NCBI RefSeq assembly: GCF_020519665.1
Contig: NZ_CP084703.1
Coordinates: 3,224,001-3,288,000 of the forward strand
DNA: 64,000 nt
Reading direction: 5' to 3'
DNA from: Bacillus shivajii
GTDB lineage: Bacteria; Bacillota; Bacilli; Bacillales; Salisediminibacteriaceae
Below, piece by piece: positions 1 to 7,731 of the stretch. The translations under genes were made by a program, and so were the position numbers. Numbering within the stretch: the stretch's first letter is position 1; the number at the start of each line of letters is the position of its first letter. The notes below the pieces were generated by a model. It worked only from the letters and a program-made list of their open reading frames with translations. It was not told the DNA's origin and did no database searches.

Positions 1-894
1 TTTTTCACATAACTTCCTTAAGAACTCTTTTGAAGACATCCCTTCTTCTATTGGGTAATGCGGCAAGACAGGGTTCCCGAAGGAAAGCTTTACATCACAC
101 CTATTTGCAATATTTACAGCTTCTTGTAAAGCATTTGGCCAAGCTTGAAATAACTCAGTCATTTCTTCTTTACTTTTTAAATAATAATGTTCTGATGAAT
201 AGTGAACAGGTAATGTCTCTAACTGTTCTCCTAGCCTAATAGATTGGATCACGCGATGTGCATCAGTTTGCTCTTTTTTTGTAAAATGAACATGATTACT
301 TGCTACCATTGGTATGGCGTGTTCTTTACACCATGACGATAAGGTTAAAAGCTTTTCCCGCTCTTCTTGCCGCCAATGGTTTTGAATTTCTACGAAGATG
401 TGCTCAGCACTCGTCATTGTTTGAAGTGAGACAAGCAACTCTTGTGCTTTTCTTAGCTCATTCTCCATTACTAAATTTCCTACTTCGCCGTCTTCAAATG
501 GCATAATGATAATAACGCCATTTTTATGTTCACTCAACTCGTCGAAAGTAATATGCGCGCCTTGCCTTGGTGATTTATTTTGAGCTAATGTTGTCAGCTT
601 CAAAAGTGTTTTATAACCTTCGTTATTTTCAGCAAGCAGAACAATTCGAAATGCCACTTGCTCTGTTTCCCCTAAAGGAGTTCTTGAAAAGCCCAACTCC
701 ACCCCTAAAATCGGCTTAACACCATATTTCTCACAAGACTTATAAAATTGAACAACTCCATACATTGCATCAACATCTGTAATCGCTAACGCTTTATATC
801 CTAATGCAGCACTTTCTTTCACGAGTTCATCAATTTTTGCTGCACTACGTAGCAAACTATATTCACTATGCACATGTAAATGAACAAAATCCAT
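1..894 (-). CDS. dnaE: DNA polymerase III alpha subunit DnaE, N-terminal part (runs off the window)
   Basis: The frame reads leftward from ATG at 894 and stays open to base 1, so only about 298 N-terminal residues are present. The protein begins MDFVHLHVHSEYSLLRSAA, the PHP-domain start typical of bacterial DnaE (HVHSEYSLL), followed by an ALAITD-type motif and a MYGVVQFYKSC stretch near residues 48-58. A GGGGGG purine run lies just upstream of the ATG as ribosome binding site. Known role: replicative polymerase subunit which in Bacillus extends RNA primers beside PolC. The divergent neighbours ytrH-ytrI are the same as in B. subtilis, which supports the assignment. The polymerase core lies outside the window. 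Confidence 0.95.
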   Translation of the reverse strand, partial: MDFVHLHVHSEYSLLRSAAKIDELVKESAALGYKALAITDVDAMYGVVQFYKSCEKYGVKPILGVELGFSRTPLGETEQVAFRIVLLAENNEGYKTLLKLTTLAQNKSPRQGAHITFDELSEHKNGVIIIMPFEDGEVGNLVMENELRKAQELLVSLQTMTSAEHIFVEIQNHWRQEEREKLLTLSSWCKEHAIPMVASNHVHFTKKEQTDAHRVIQSIRLGEQLETLPVHYSSEHYYLKSKEEMTELFQAWPNALQEAVNIANRCDVKLSFGNPVLPHYPIEEGMSSKEFLRKLCEK

Positions 895-962
895 TGTTTC
901 CCCCCCTAACTTGGAAAACTTTATCTTCTTATATTGTAACGCAAACATCTGTTCTTTTCACT

Positions 963-1087
963 TGAATCAATTTCATAATTAAGTTTTTTTCGCAATGAAA
1001 CGAATGATATTATAAATTTTTTCATTAAATGTACGTTTTATTTGGAAGTGAACGTTAAAATTGGTTCACTTATGAAAAAAATAGTTT
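963..1087 (-). repeat. MITE-like repeat family 1, copy A (one degenerate end)
   Basis: The copy starts with the family terminal repeat TGAATCAATTTCATAA at 963. It then matches, in reverse complement, the right half of the copies at 4338-4483 and 5925-6335, including the AATGAAACGAATGATATTAT and TTTTATTTGGAAGTGAA blocks. The far end (TTATGAAAA to GTTTC, about 1071-1087) is a decayed version of the other terminal repeat. There is no coding capacity. Confidence 0.7.
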
Positions 1088-1142
1088 CACACATTGAAAG
1101 CATATATTCCTACTGTTGTCCATAAAAATGTACAAAGGTGTA

Positions 1143-1262
1143 AAAAAAGCGCAAGGCGCCCGCCTGGAGTCTTGCCCGCGGCAAAGAAGACACCGTGAAT
1201 GCAAGCGAAGTGAAGCATGAACGGATGTCGCACATGTGCCTAGGGGTGCAAACGAGTGTACT
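1143..1262 (-). repeat. Dispersed repeat family 'GTGCCTAGAGGTG', copy 1
   Basis: This is a reverse-oriented copy of a family seen at eight other places in the window. It shows the blocks CCGCGGCAAAGAAGACACCG, GAAGTGAAGCATGAACGGAT and GTCGCACATGTGCCTAGGGG. The rest of the gap up to ytrH (1263-1474) holds a single copy of the CTGCGACGAGTATTCGCAGG unit near 1377, a short AGGTG/CACCT hairpin near 1316-1330 and the sequence AAAAGAGCC at 1407-1415, which resembles one end of MITE-like family 2. No gene is seen. Confidence 0.6.
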
Positions 1263-1474
1263 TTAATGAATTTGACACTAGTTTTTAACAAACCCATCTT
1301 TTAAAGAAAAACGCAGGTGTCGCCACCTACCAATCACAGATTCAATTTTTTACTAACAAGCAACACTCTTCACCTGCGACGAGTATTCGCAGGAACAATT
1401 TTTTTAGAAAAGAGCCATTTAGAAATAATTAGTTATCATTGATTTTTTTACCTATAAAAGAAAGGGGAAGTTTT

Positions 1475-1810
1475 ATGATAGATAAAGATTTTATCGCAAC
1501 TTTAGTCATCGATTATTTTGTCGCGTTCGGCGTCATAATCGGAGGAACAATCGTTGGAGGGATCGGTGCATACTTGATTGGAAAGCCCCCCCTTTCAGTG
1601 ATGTATGACCTTGCATCAAGTTTAAAAATATGGGCTCTCGTCGCTGCTATAGGTGGAACCTTTGATGCCATTTCCACACTTGAGCGAGGAATTTTCGAAG
1701 GAACACATGCTGATATATTAAAAACATTATTAATGATTTTCGCCGCATTGACCGGAGCTCATACAGGCACAGTCATTATACAATGGATCACTCAGGAGGG
1801 GGTTTCATGA
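1475..1810 (+). CDS. ytrH: Sporulation membrane protein YtrH
   Basis: An integral membrane protein of 111 residues with three hydrophobic segments (about 5-32, 45-65 and 80-108) and the family signatures GGTIVGGIGAYLIGKPP and SLKIWALVAAIGGTFDA. The start at 1475 is chosen because AAAGGGGAAG lies directly upstream. An earlier ATG at 1439 would add a poorly placed extension. YtrH and YtrI are mother-cell sporulation proteins in B. subtilis and lie divergent from dnaE there, as here. The stop overlaps the ytrI start (ATGA), so translation is probably coupled. The biochemical role is not known. Confidence 0.92.
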   Translation: MIDKDFIATLVIDYFVAFGVIIGGTIVGGIGAYLIGKPPLSVMYDLASSLKIWALVAAIGGTFDAISTLERGIFEGTHADILKTLLMIFAALTGAHTGTVIIQWITQEGVS

Positions 1811-2316
1811 GAATCCCTCCTTTTTATCATGAGCCAAGCTGGCAACGTTTTTTTGCTGGTATCATTCTCGGAATGCTAGTCGGATGGCTTTTCTTTCTTT
1901 ATCAATTCGGTAACGTACATGAAAAGCTTGTATTAAAAATCAATGACCAGCAAAAAGAAATTGACAGTCAAGCAAAAACGATCGATATTCTTCGGAAAGA
2001 TCAAGATGAACGAAATGAAGAAAATCAAAAAAAATTAACAGTACAAGATATTAAGTTGCACTTTGTGAATGAAGATGACATAAAATTAAGTGAGTTAACT
2101 TTACATGAACTTCGTAGTGCAGTTGAAAGTGAATTAGATATTGTGCGCAACAAAAATATTGAGACTGTCCATAACTCAAGAGAATTTCTTGAAAAAACCG
2201 TTGAAAATAAAATTTATACAATTAAAGGAACTGACAAGCGATACCAGCTAAAAATTGAATATTTAGTATTATATACGACTGTTGACATTTACTTACGGAT
2301 TGAACCAGGTGAATAA
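1807..2316 (+). CDS. ytrI: Sporulation membrane-anchored protein YtrI
   Basis: A protein of 169 residues with one N-terminal membrane segment (about residues 18-37, FAGIILGMLVGWLFFLYQFG) and a long charged helical, probably coiled-coil stretch (about 40-80). A mixed alpha/beta C-terminal domain ends in a strand-rich ELTLHELRSAVE...YQLKIEYLVLYTTVDIYL region. The ATG at 1807 overlaps the ytrH stop and is preceded by CAGGAGGGGG. Size and position match B. subtilis YtrI, which acts with YtrH in sporulation. Topology is inferred from hydropathy only. Confidence 0.9.
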   Translation: MRIPPFYHEPSWQRFFAGIILGMLVGWLFFLYQFGNVHEKLVLKINDQQKEIDSQAKTIDILRKDQDERNEENQKKLTVQDIKLHFVNEDDIKLSELTLHELRSAVESELDIVRNKNIETVHNSREFLEKTVENKIYTIKGTDKRYQLKIEYLVLYTTVDIYLRIEPGE

Positions 2317-2567
2317 TGGAGCAGTCGCTTCCTTTTATAACATTTTTGTGAACTTTTCTTCCCTTTCTATATTTCTTTTACTTATCGGATATAATAAAAG
2401 TAGAATGATACGTTAGTAGGCTATATTAGGTGACCTTTCAAAAATTTTAATGAGCGTGAAACGAAAGTGCAAATTCCTTTACAATTTCTTCAAAAAGACA
2501 TTTAATAGAGGATAGTGGTTATTTTTCATATTGTTTTGCCATTTCTAACTTAAAGGAGGCGACTCAG

Positions 2568-2756
2568 ATGAAAGTGATGAGCAAAAGTAAATTAGCAAGA
2601 GAAAAAGTGCAGACAATTAAAGCTGGGTATTCTGCCTATGCTGAAACAGAAGAAATGTCAAATTTAATAAAAAAAGAATTAACAAACTTAGGTATCGATG
2701 TTATTGAAGATACTTCAAAATTAGGATCATGGTTTATCCCTGCCAAAAGAGCATGA
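2568..2756 (+). CDS. Small conserved-looking protein of unknown function (62 aa)
   Basis: A real small gene. AAAGGAGG stands 8 bases before the ATG, and the stop codon lies inside a strong rho-independent terminator. The product is basic at the N terminus (MKVMSKSKLAREKVQTIKAG) with a predicted alpha-beta fold and no membrane segment or signal peptide. The pattern of a helix followed by LGIDVIEDT resembles small proteins whose fold ends in a strand after a nucleotide- or partner-binding helix, but no family is recognised. It is monocistronic, between ytrI and nrnA. Confidence 0.7.
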   Translation: MKVMSKSKLAREKVQTIKAGYSAYAETEEMSNLIKKELTNLGIDVIEDTSKLGSWFIPAKRA

Positions 2757-2785
2757 GTTTTCAGGACACTCATGCTCTTTTTTTG
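2745..2785 (+). terminator. Rho-independent terminator overlapping the stop of the 62-aa gene
   Basis: Stem AAAAGAGCATGAGT (2745-2758) pairs with ACTCATGCTCTTTT (2768-2781), loop of 9 bases, followed by a T run. The TGA stop of the upstream gene is within the 5' arm. Confidence 0.9.
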
Positions 2786-2944
2786 TATATGGTTTTCTAA
2801 TCTTACTTGACGTAGTAAAAATTTCAAAGTGTTTAAAGACATCGACTAATGCGTGATGTTCTATCGCAGCTCAGGATCTAACATGATACGAGCGTCCAAC
2901 AACCTCATACTTCCCATAGATGAGGCTACTTGATCATAAGTGAT

Positions 2945-3889
2945 TTATCTTTTATAGTTTTCACACAGTTCATCTAACTCTTTTAATACTTCTTCGGTAT
3001 CTTGCCATGTATTCACTGATGCCCCTGATGCCATTGGATGTCCACCACCATTGTACCTTCCAGCTAATTTATGAATTTCAGGTCCCTTAGAACGCAAACG
3101 TACACGAATAACATCTTCTTCCTCGACAAAGAACACCCATGCTTTTAATCCTTCAAGTGTCGAAAAAGTATTGACGATACCTGCTGCTTCTTTTGATGTC
3201 ACCTCAAACTTTTGTAACGTTTCGATTGGCAAATTTACGTAGGCCGCACCTGATGGGAGCAACTTCATTTCACTTAGTACATAGCCTTCTAAACGAGTTA
3301 ACCGTAATGAGGTCTTGTATAGCTCGTTATATAATTCATCACGTGAGAAAGTGTATTTAATGAGTTCTGCTGCCCAATAGAATGTTCGCTCTGTTGTATT
3401 CGGAAAACGAAAGCGTCCTGTATCTCCGACTATTCCAGCAAACAATAAACGTGCACCATCTGTATAGTTCGGATTTGTTTCTTTTAAGTACTCTTTGAAC
3501 AGTTCGCAGACCATTTCACTAGTGGAACTTGCTTTAGTGTTAACCCACGAAATATCACCGTACTTGTCCACATCAGGATGGTGATCAATTTTTATTAAAT
3601 ATTTGCCTTGATCATACCTTTGATCATCAATTCTATCTCGGTTTGCTGTATCACAAACAATGATTAAAGAGTGTTTGTAAAGATCATCTTCAATATGATC
3701 CATCGTATCAAGAAAAGATAGCGATTTTTCATGATCCCCCGCCATATAAACGTTTTTTTCCGGATAAATTGCTTTTATCATTGCCTTTAAACCTGCTTGT
3801 GACCCATATGCATCAGGATCTGGTCTTACATGTCTATGTATAATGATTGTTTCGTATTTTTGAATCATATCAAGGATTTGCTGTTGCAT
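2945..3889 (-). CDS. nrnA: NrnA: bifunctional oligoribonuclease / pAp phosphatase
   Basis: A DHH-family phosphoesterase of 314 residues. The metal site motifs are visible: RPDPDAYGSQ (about residues 22-31), VCDTANRDR (about 78-86), IDHHP (about 101-105) and a DHHA1 domain with GRYNGGGHPMASGAS near 277-291. The family degrades 2-5 nucleotide RNAs to mononucleotides and dephosphorylates 3'-phosphoadenosine 5'-phosphate, linking RNA decay with sulfur assimilation. The start is supported by AAAGGAGAG upstream. It lies between the ytrHI pair and ytpI as in B. subtilis (ytqI). A cytoplasmic enzyme with no anomalies. Confidence 0.95.
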   Translation of the reverse strand: MQQQILDMIQKYETIIIHRHVRPDPDAYGSQAGLKAMIKAIYPEKNVYMAGDHEKSLSFLDTMDHIEDDLYKHSLIIVCDTANRDRIDDQRYDQGKYLIKIDHHPDVDKYGDISWVNTKASSTSEMVCELFKEYLKETNPNYTDGARLLFAGIVGDTGRFRFPNTTERTFYWAAELIKYTFSRDELYNELYKTSLRLTRLEGYVLSEMKLLPSGAAYVNLPIETLQKFEVTSKEAAGIVNTFSTLEGLKAWVFFVEEEDVIRVRLRSKGPEIHKLAGRYNGGGHPMASGASVNTWQDTEEVLKELDELCENYKR

Positions 3890-3984
3890 CAGTATCTCTC
3901 CTTTAATCTAAACTTGAATTTGATCATAAAACTATGCTACCTTTACGTAGTAGAAGTTCAATTGAATATAAAGGGGTATAAATC

Positions 3985-4302
3985 ATGATTTGGGTCTTAT
4001 TAATATTTACATCACTCGTCTTATTTGTGTATTTTAAAGTACAGCAAGCGAGAGCACGAGGAATGATGGAAAAACGTTGGTATGCTTCAAAAGGCAGCAT
4101 TGCTGTTGGTATATTCTTCATTTCATTCGCAATTAATGCCTATTCAAGGTTTGGAACAACTGTAGCCGCATTTGTTGCACTATTCTTTTTCGCCTTCGGT
4201 CTTATTAATGTGATCTTTGGGATCCGATTTTATAAAACATATTTACCTTATGCTCGTCAAGAAGTCGAAGAAATGAAAAAGGAAGAAATTAATAAAAATT
4301 AA
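3985..4302 (+). CDS. ytpI: YtpI-family small membrane protein
   Basis: A protein of 105 residues with three hydrophobic segments (about 2-18, 34-52 and 57-80). The first loop is basic (KVQQARARGMMEKRW) and the C-terminal tail is charged (EEVEEMKKEEINKN). The match to the YtpI family is recognisable along the whole length and the place between nrnA and ytoI is conserved. AAAGGGG precedes the ATG. Function is unknown. Confidence 0.88.
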   Translation: MIWVLLIFTSLVLFVYFKVQQARARGMMEKRWYASKGSIAVGIFFISFAINAYSRFGTTVAAFVALFFFAFGLINVIFGIRFYKTYLPYARQEVEEMKKEEINKN

Positions 4303-4303
4303 C

Positions 4304-4330
4304 GGAACGGGAGCCCCCGTTCCTTTCTTT
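4304..4330 (+). terminator. Terminator of ytpI
   Basis: GGAACGGG (4304-4311), loop AGCC, CCCGTTCC (4316-4323), then TTTCTTTTT. It begins right after the ytpI stop codon. Confidence 0.88.
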
Positions 4331-4337
4331 TTAGAAA

Positions 4338-4483
4338 TGAATCAATTTCATAACTCAAAATAAGGTGGGAAATTCCAAATGATGAGCGTGAACTTCACTT
4401 CCAAATAAAATGTATATTTAATGAAAAAATTTATAATATCATTCGTTTCATTGCGCAAAAAACGGAATGATGAAATTGATTCA
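4338..4483. repeat. MITE-like repeat family 1, copy B (complete, 146 bp)
   Basis: The element has inverted ends: TGAATCAATTTCATAA at 4338 and TGATGAAATTGATTCA ending at 4483. The interior carries GATGAGCGTGAACTTCACTT and TTTAATGAAAAAATTTATAA blocks shared with copies A and C. At 146 bp with 16-bp terminal inverted repeats and no open frame it has the structure of a non-autonomous miniature transposable element. No transposase is present in the window. Confidence 0.75.
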
Positions 4484-4581
4484 AATGAGAAAAAAAAGTT
4501 TTGTTCTGGATCGTTGTTTAGACGCCAGCGCTTTTCTTACCTGTTTCTCTATGTAATAACACTGTTTAAGTGGTCCATTTC

Positions 4582-5889
4582 TTATCGATCAATAAGCTGA
4601 GCCATTAACATCGCCTTTCCGACGATTTTATTATCATAATATAATTCTACATCCACTTTCCCAAACTTCCTCCCTACTTCCATCACCTTTGGAAGAATTT
4701 CAATTTTACTGTCAATTTGAACAGGTTTAATAAAAAAGAGCGTAATATTCTCTACAACTAAATCTCCTTTTTTATATTTCCTTAATACTCTGCTTCCTGC
4801 TTCAGTAACAATTGTTGTAATTACACCATATGAAATCGTCCCTAAATGGTTGGTCATCTGCGGAGTCACATCTACCTGAAAGCGATATTCTTGTGAAGTT
4901 GAAACATCTTCAAAATGGCGTGTCACTAAATCTTCAATCGTCTCGCCTACCTGTGGCTGCCTTTGGAGCATTTGTAACGCTTTTAATACGTCTTGCCTAC
5001 TTATAATTCCTAATAGTTGTTTATTTTGGGTAATGACAGGAAGAAGTTCAATGCCTTCCCAAACCATCATATGTGCCGCAGATGCTACTGACGTTTGAGC
5101 ATTCACAGAAATAGGCTGCTTTGTCATAACTTTCTCGATTTCTAAAAAAGGGCTCACTCCCATAACATCCTTTGCCGTTACAACCCCTTGTAGTCGAGCT
5201 TCACCATCAATAATCGGATAGCGACTATGACCTGTGCGATTATTTAATTCATGCCACTTTTCCACTGTATGACTTGTCGTCATAACATCGGTTTGTTCAA
5301 TTGGAATCAATATATCCTCAACAAGAATGATTTCTTTTTTAATTAATTGGTCATAAATGGCTCTATTAATCATTGTTGCGACAGTAAACGTATCATAGGT
5401 TGTTGATATAATCGGAAGCTTAAGTTCATCTGCTAAATGCTTCACATCTTCACTCGTATCAAACCCACCTGTAATAAGTACTGCAGATCCTTCTTCCAAT
5501 GCAAGCTTATGTACTTGTTCACGGTTACCTACGATAAGTAAGTTCCCCGCTTCTACATATCGCATCATTGCTTCGGCCTTCATTGCACCGATGACAAATT
5601 TATTTAACGTTTTATATAGACCATCTCGCCCACCTAAGACTTGTCCATCTACAATATTAATCACTTCTGCATACGTTAGCCGTTCAATATTATCTTTTTG
5701 TTTCTTTTCAATACGAATTGTTCCAACTCTTTCAATTGTACTGACAAGTCCTTGATTTTCTGCATCTTTTATCGCTCTGTACGCTGTTCCTTCACTCACA
5801 TTTAACGCTTTCGCTATTTGCCTTACTGATATTTTACTTCCGACATCAAGAGAACGAATATGTTGTAATATTTGCTCATGTTTCGTCAC
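4582..5889 (-). CDS. ytoI: YtoI: HTH-DRTGG-CBS-hotdog multidomain protein
   Basis: Domains in order: an N-terminal helix-turn-helix (about 1-55; SVRQIAKALNVSEGTAYRAI), a DRTGG domain (about 75-185; IVDGQVLGGRDG), two CBS motifs (about 185-305, with TGHSRYPIID and GIISRQDVLKALQ) and a C-terminal hotdog/thioesterase-like domain (about 315-430; HFEDVSTSQEYRF... VENITLFFIKPVQ). The family suggests a ligand-sensing regulator, possibly binding an adenine nucleotide at the CBS pair. An ATG exists at 5901, but AAAGGATGTGG overlaps it and is ideally spaced for the GTG at 5889, so GTG is preferred. Convergent with ytpI as in B. subtilis. Its regulated target is unknown. Confidence 0.92.
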   Translation of the reverse strand: MTKHEQILQHIRSLDVGSKISVRQIAKALNVSEGTAYRAIKDAENQGLVSTIERVGTIRIEKKQKDNIERLTYAEVINIVDGQVLGGRDGLYKTLNKFVIGAMKAEAMMRYVEAGNLLIVGNREQVHKLALEEGSAVLITGGFDTSEDVKHLADELKLPIISTTYDTFTVATMINRAIYDQLIKKEIILVEDILIPIEQTDVMTTSHTVEKWHELNNRTGHSRYPIIDGEARLQGVVTAKDVMGVSPFLEIEKVMTKQPISVNAQTSVASAAHMMVWEGIELLPVITQNKQLLGIISRQDVLKALQMLQRQPQVGETIEDLVTRHFEDVSTSQEYRFQVDVTPQMTNHLGTISYGVITTIVTEAGSRVLRKYKKGDLVVENITLFFIKPVQIDSKIEILPKVMEVGRKFGKVDVELYYDNKIVGKAMLMAQLIDR

Positions 5890-5924
5890 GAGTCGCCACA
5901 TCCTTTATATATTTGGCTATTATG

Positions 5925-6335
5925 TGAATCAATTTCTTACTCAAGATACTAAATTCTGAATGATGAGCGTGAACTTCACTTCAGACGGACACTTTCCCGA
6001 GGGCTTGTCTTCAGCTAACTTAGGCTCGACAACTCTTTGCCTAAGTGGATCTTCAGCTCGTTGCTCCTGCGCCACTACGCTTGCTCGTCGCAGGTAAAGA
6101 GTGCTCCTGCGGTTACTCGTCGCAGCTCGAAGCAGTTCGAAGAAGTATTGCTCGTCGTTGCTCCTGCGGTTACTCGTCGCAGCTCGAAGCAGTTCGAAGA
6201 AGTATTGCTCGTCGCTGATCCTCCGGGATTCGCCGTTTTTTGTTACGTTCACTTTCAAATAAAACGTACATTTAATGAAAAATTATAATATCATTCGTTT
6301 CATTACGCAAAAAACGTAATTATGAAATTGATTCA
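5925..6335. repeat. MITE-like repeat family 1, copy C, interrupted by another repeat
   Basis: The left end TGAATCAATTTCTTAC starts at 5925 and the right end TATGAAATTGATTCA ends at 6335. Compared with copy B, the interior is split after GAACTTCACTTC (about 5982) and resumes at GTTCACTTTCAAATAAAACG (about 6247). The intervening 260 bp is a different repeat described separately. Confidence 0.75.
5983..6246. repeat. Nested hairpin repeat carrying tandem CTCCTGCGGTTACTCGTCGCAG units
   Basis: This element sits inside MITE copy C. It begins near CGGACACTTTCCCGAGGG and ends near CTGATCCTCCGGGATTCG, whose reverse complement resembles the left end. It holds a perfect 8-bp stem, ACTTAGGC (6018-6025) with GCCTAAGT (6039-6046), then a 40-bp variant unit and two identical-period 57-bp units (6103-6159 and 6160-6216). 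A sister element is at 14373-14585. TTCACTTC-like sequence flanks both sides of the insert, consistent with a target-site duplication. Confidence 0.65.
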
Positions 6336-6488
6336 TGTAATATTTAATTAAATTAAAGCTGTTTTATTATTTTTTTATTTCTGTTCTACTACAAGTATAA
6401 TCTTGCAACAGCTGGACTTCAAGAAGGGATAACATTCTTATGTAGGAGAGAACACTCCCCCTGTTTTATATATGGCATTTTTAACTTA

Positions 6489-6632
6489 GGCTCTTTGCTA
6501 AAAGATTGTTGCTCTTAGAGAGGTTATACTGTGGCTTTGATACACAACAGGTGGATGCTTTTTCACCTCTAGGTACAAGTGCGACATCCGTTCGTTTCAC
6601 CAGAAAAAGCAACAAAGTTTACCAAAACAGCC
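6489..6632. repeat. MITE-like repeat family 2, copy D (144 bp)
   Basis: The ends are imperfect inverted repeats of about 25 bp: GGCTCTTTGCTAAAAGATTG at 6489, and the complement of GGCTGTTTTGGTAAACTTTG ending at 6632, both continuing into TTGCT. The interior holds a CACCTCTAGGTACAAGTGCG fragment of the GTGCCTAGAGGTG family. A second, larger copy is at 16586-16966. Confidence 0.65.
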
Positions 6633-6768
6633 TTAAGTGAAGATTGGACGATAATTTCGTGTATCATCTTTTTAAGAATAGGTATGAAAATATTAGATTA
6701 AAATAAATGTTACTACAGAGGGATTCTTTCTGTTTGAAAATTGAGTATAATTGAATTAGCTTTGAACA

Positions 6769-7400
6769 AAAGCGCAAGCGCCTTGTCTCTTCCTCTCCAA
6801 GTATCACTTTGTAGCTGAATCCGTCGAGACAACTCATAGCTTATTCGACGAAGCTTTGTGGGCTGCACACGAGCGACACTTTTGCGACGAGTAATCGCAG
6901 GAGCAACGAGCAACAGCTTCTTTGAAATTACGGCGAGTTGTGACGAGCAAGCGTAGCGGCGCAGGAACAAGGAAAACGTGTCTCTTCCTCTTCCAGTATC
7001 GCTATGCAGCTTTGTCCGTCGAGACAATTCGTAGTTACTCGATGAAGCTATGCTCATCGCTGCCTCTTCCTCTACTAGCGAAGCGTTGTAGTGTATCCGT
7101 CGAGGCAACTCGACGCACATTCGTGAAGTAAACGCTCGTTGGATTAGCCGGCATGTAGAAGTCGCTCAAGACTTCAAATGACGGGGCGAAGCGACCTCGA
7201 GCGAAGCTACGGCATTGAGTTTGCTTCCTTGCAGCTTTGCGACGAGTAAAACGAAGTGACGCAAGAGTCAAGTAGGCGCGTAGCTGTCTCTTCCTCTACT
7301 AGCTTTCCTTCGAAGCTTTATCCGTCGAGACAACTCGAAGTACCTCTGAAAAGTAACGCTCGTCGCTGGAGCTAGACGTAACAACTTGCTAGGTATTTAT
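6769..7400 (+). repeat. Block of dispersed repeats with four copies of a covarying hairpin
   Basis: The block opens with the AAAGCGCAAGCGCC sequence common in Bacillaceae repeats. It holds four hairpins with a shared loop pattern (TTCCTCT near the 5' arm, TCCGTC just before the 3' arm): TTGTCTC 6783-6789 with GAGACAA 6826-6832; TGTCTC 6979-6984 with GAGACA 7021-7026; TGCCTC 7071-7076 with GAGGCA 7102-7107; TGTCTC 7285-7290 with GAGACA 7327-7332. Between them are single ACGAGTAATCGCAGGAGCAA units and a 140-bp stretch (about 7150-7290) that recurs inverted at about 10640-10770. Frames within it are produced by the repeat sequence and are not genes. Confidence 0.7.
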
Positions 7401-7731
7401 CCACAAGCACATATTTTATAATTTCCTAGACCAAAACAAAACTCGCCTATTGGCGATCCTTTTAGGCGAAGACAAAGGCGTCACATGAAACGAGCATTCT
7501 TCGAGCTACATCGAGCAAGCAAGGTGGCGCAGGTGCAACGCACAGAACGTGCTAGTACCGGCACTGCGATAGGACATCGCGTTTTAGCCGATAAACATTT
7601 TATTCTTAAAAGTTTCCCTTTACGTCGTTCTTCTTCTCCGCTAAAATTTTCTTAATGTGTAAGAATAATCCTATATCTCTTGCAAATCTATGTCTACTCG
7701 TAGCCGATCTATTATTTAAGGAGGCTTTCCA
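7401..7731. other. Non-coding remainder of the 5.9-7.7 kb gap
   Basis: No gene is visible. A short hairpin CGCC-TATT-GGCG lies near 7445-7456, and the GC-richer stretch 7480-7590 looks like further repeat debris (GAGCTACATCGAGCAAGCAA). The ribosome binding site of the next gene (AAGGAGG) lies near 7719. Confidence 0.5.

Noticed and set aside
30-506. Plus-strand frames at the left edge
   Set aside because: They are shadows of dnaE, which is read on the minus strand with full conservation of the PHP domain.
5941-6288. Open frames on both strands in the nested repeat
   Set aside because: They arise from the tandem CTGCGGTTACTCGTCGCAG units, repeat the same peptide and have no ribosome binding site.
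6713-7271. Several overlapping frames of 69-135 codons
   Set aside because: They lie inside the repeat block, are Arg/Ser rich on both strands and lack start signals.
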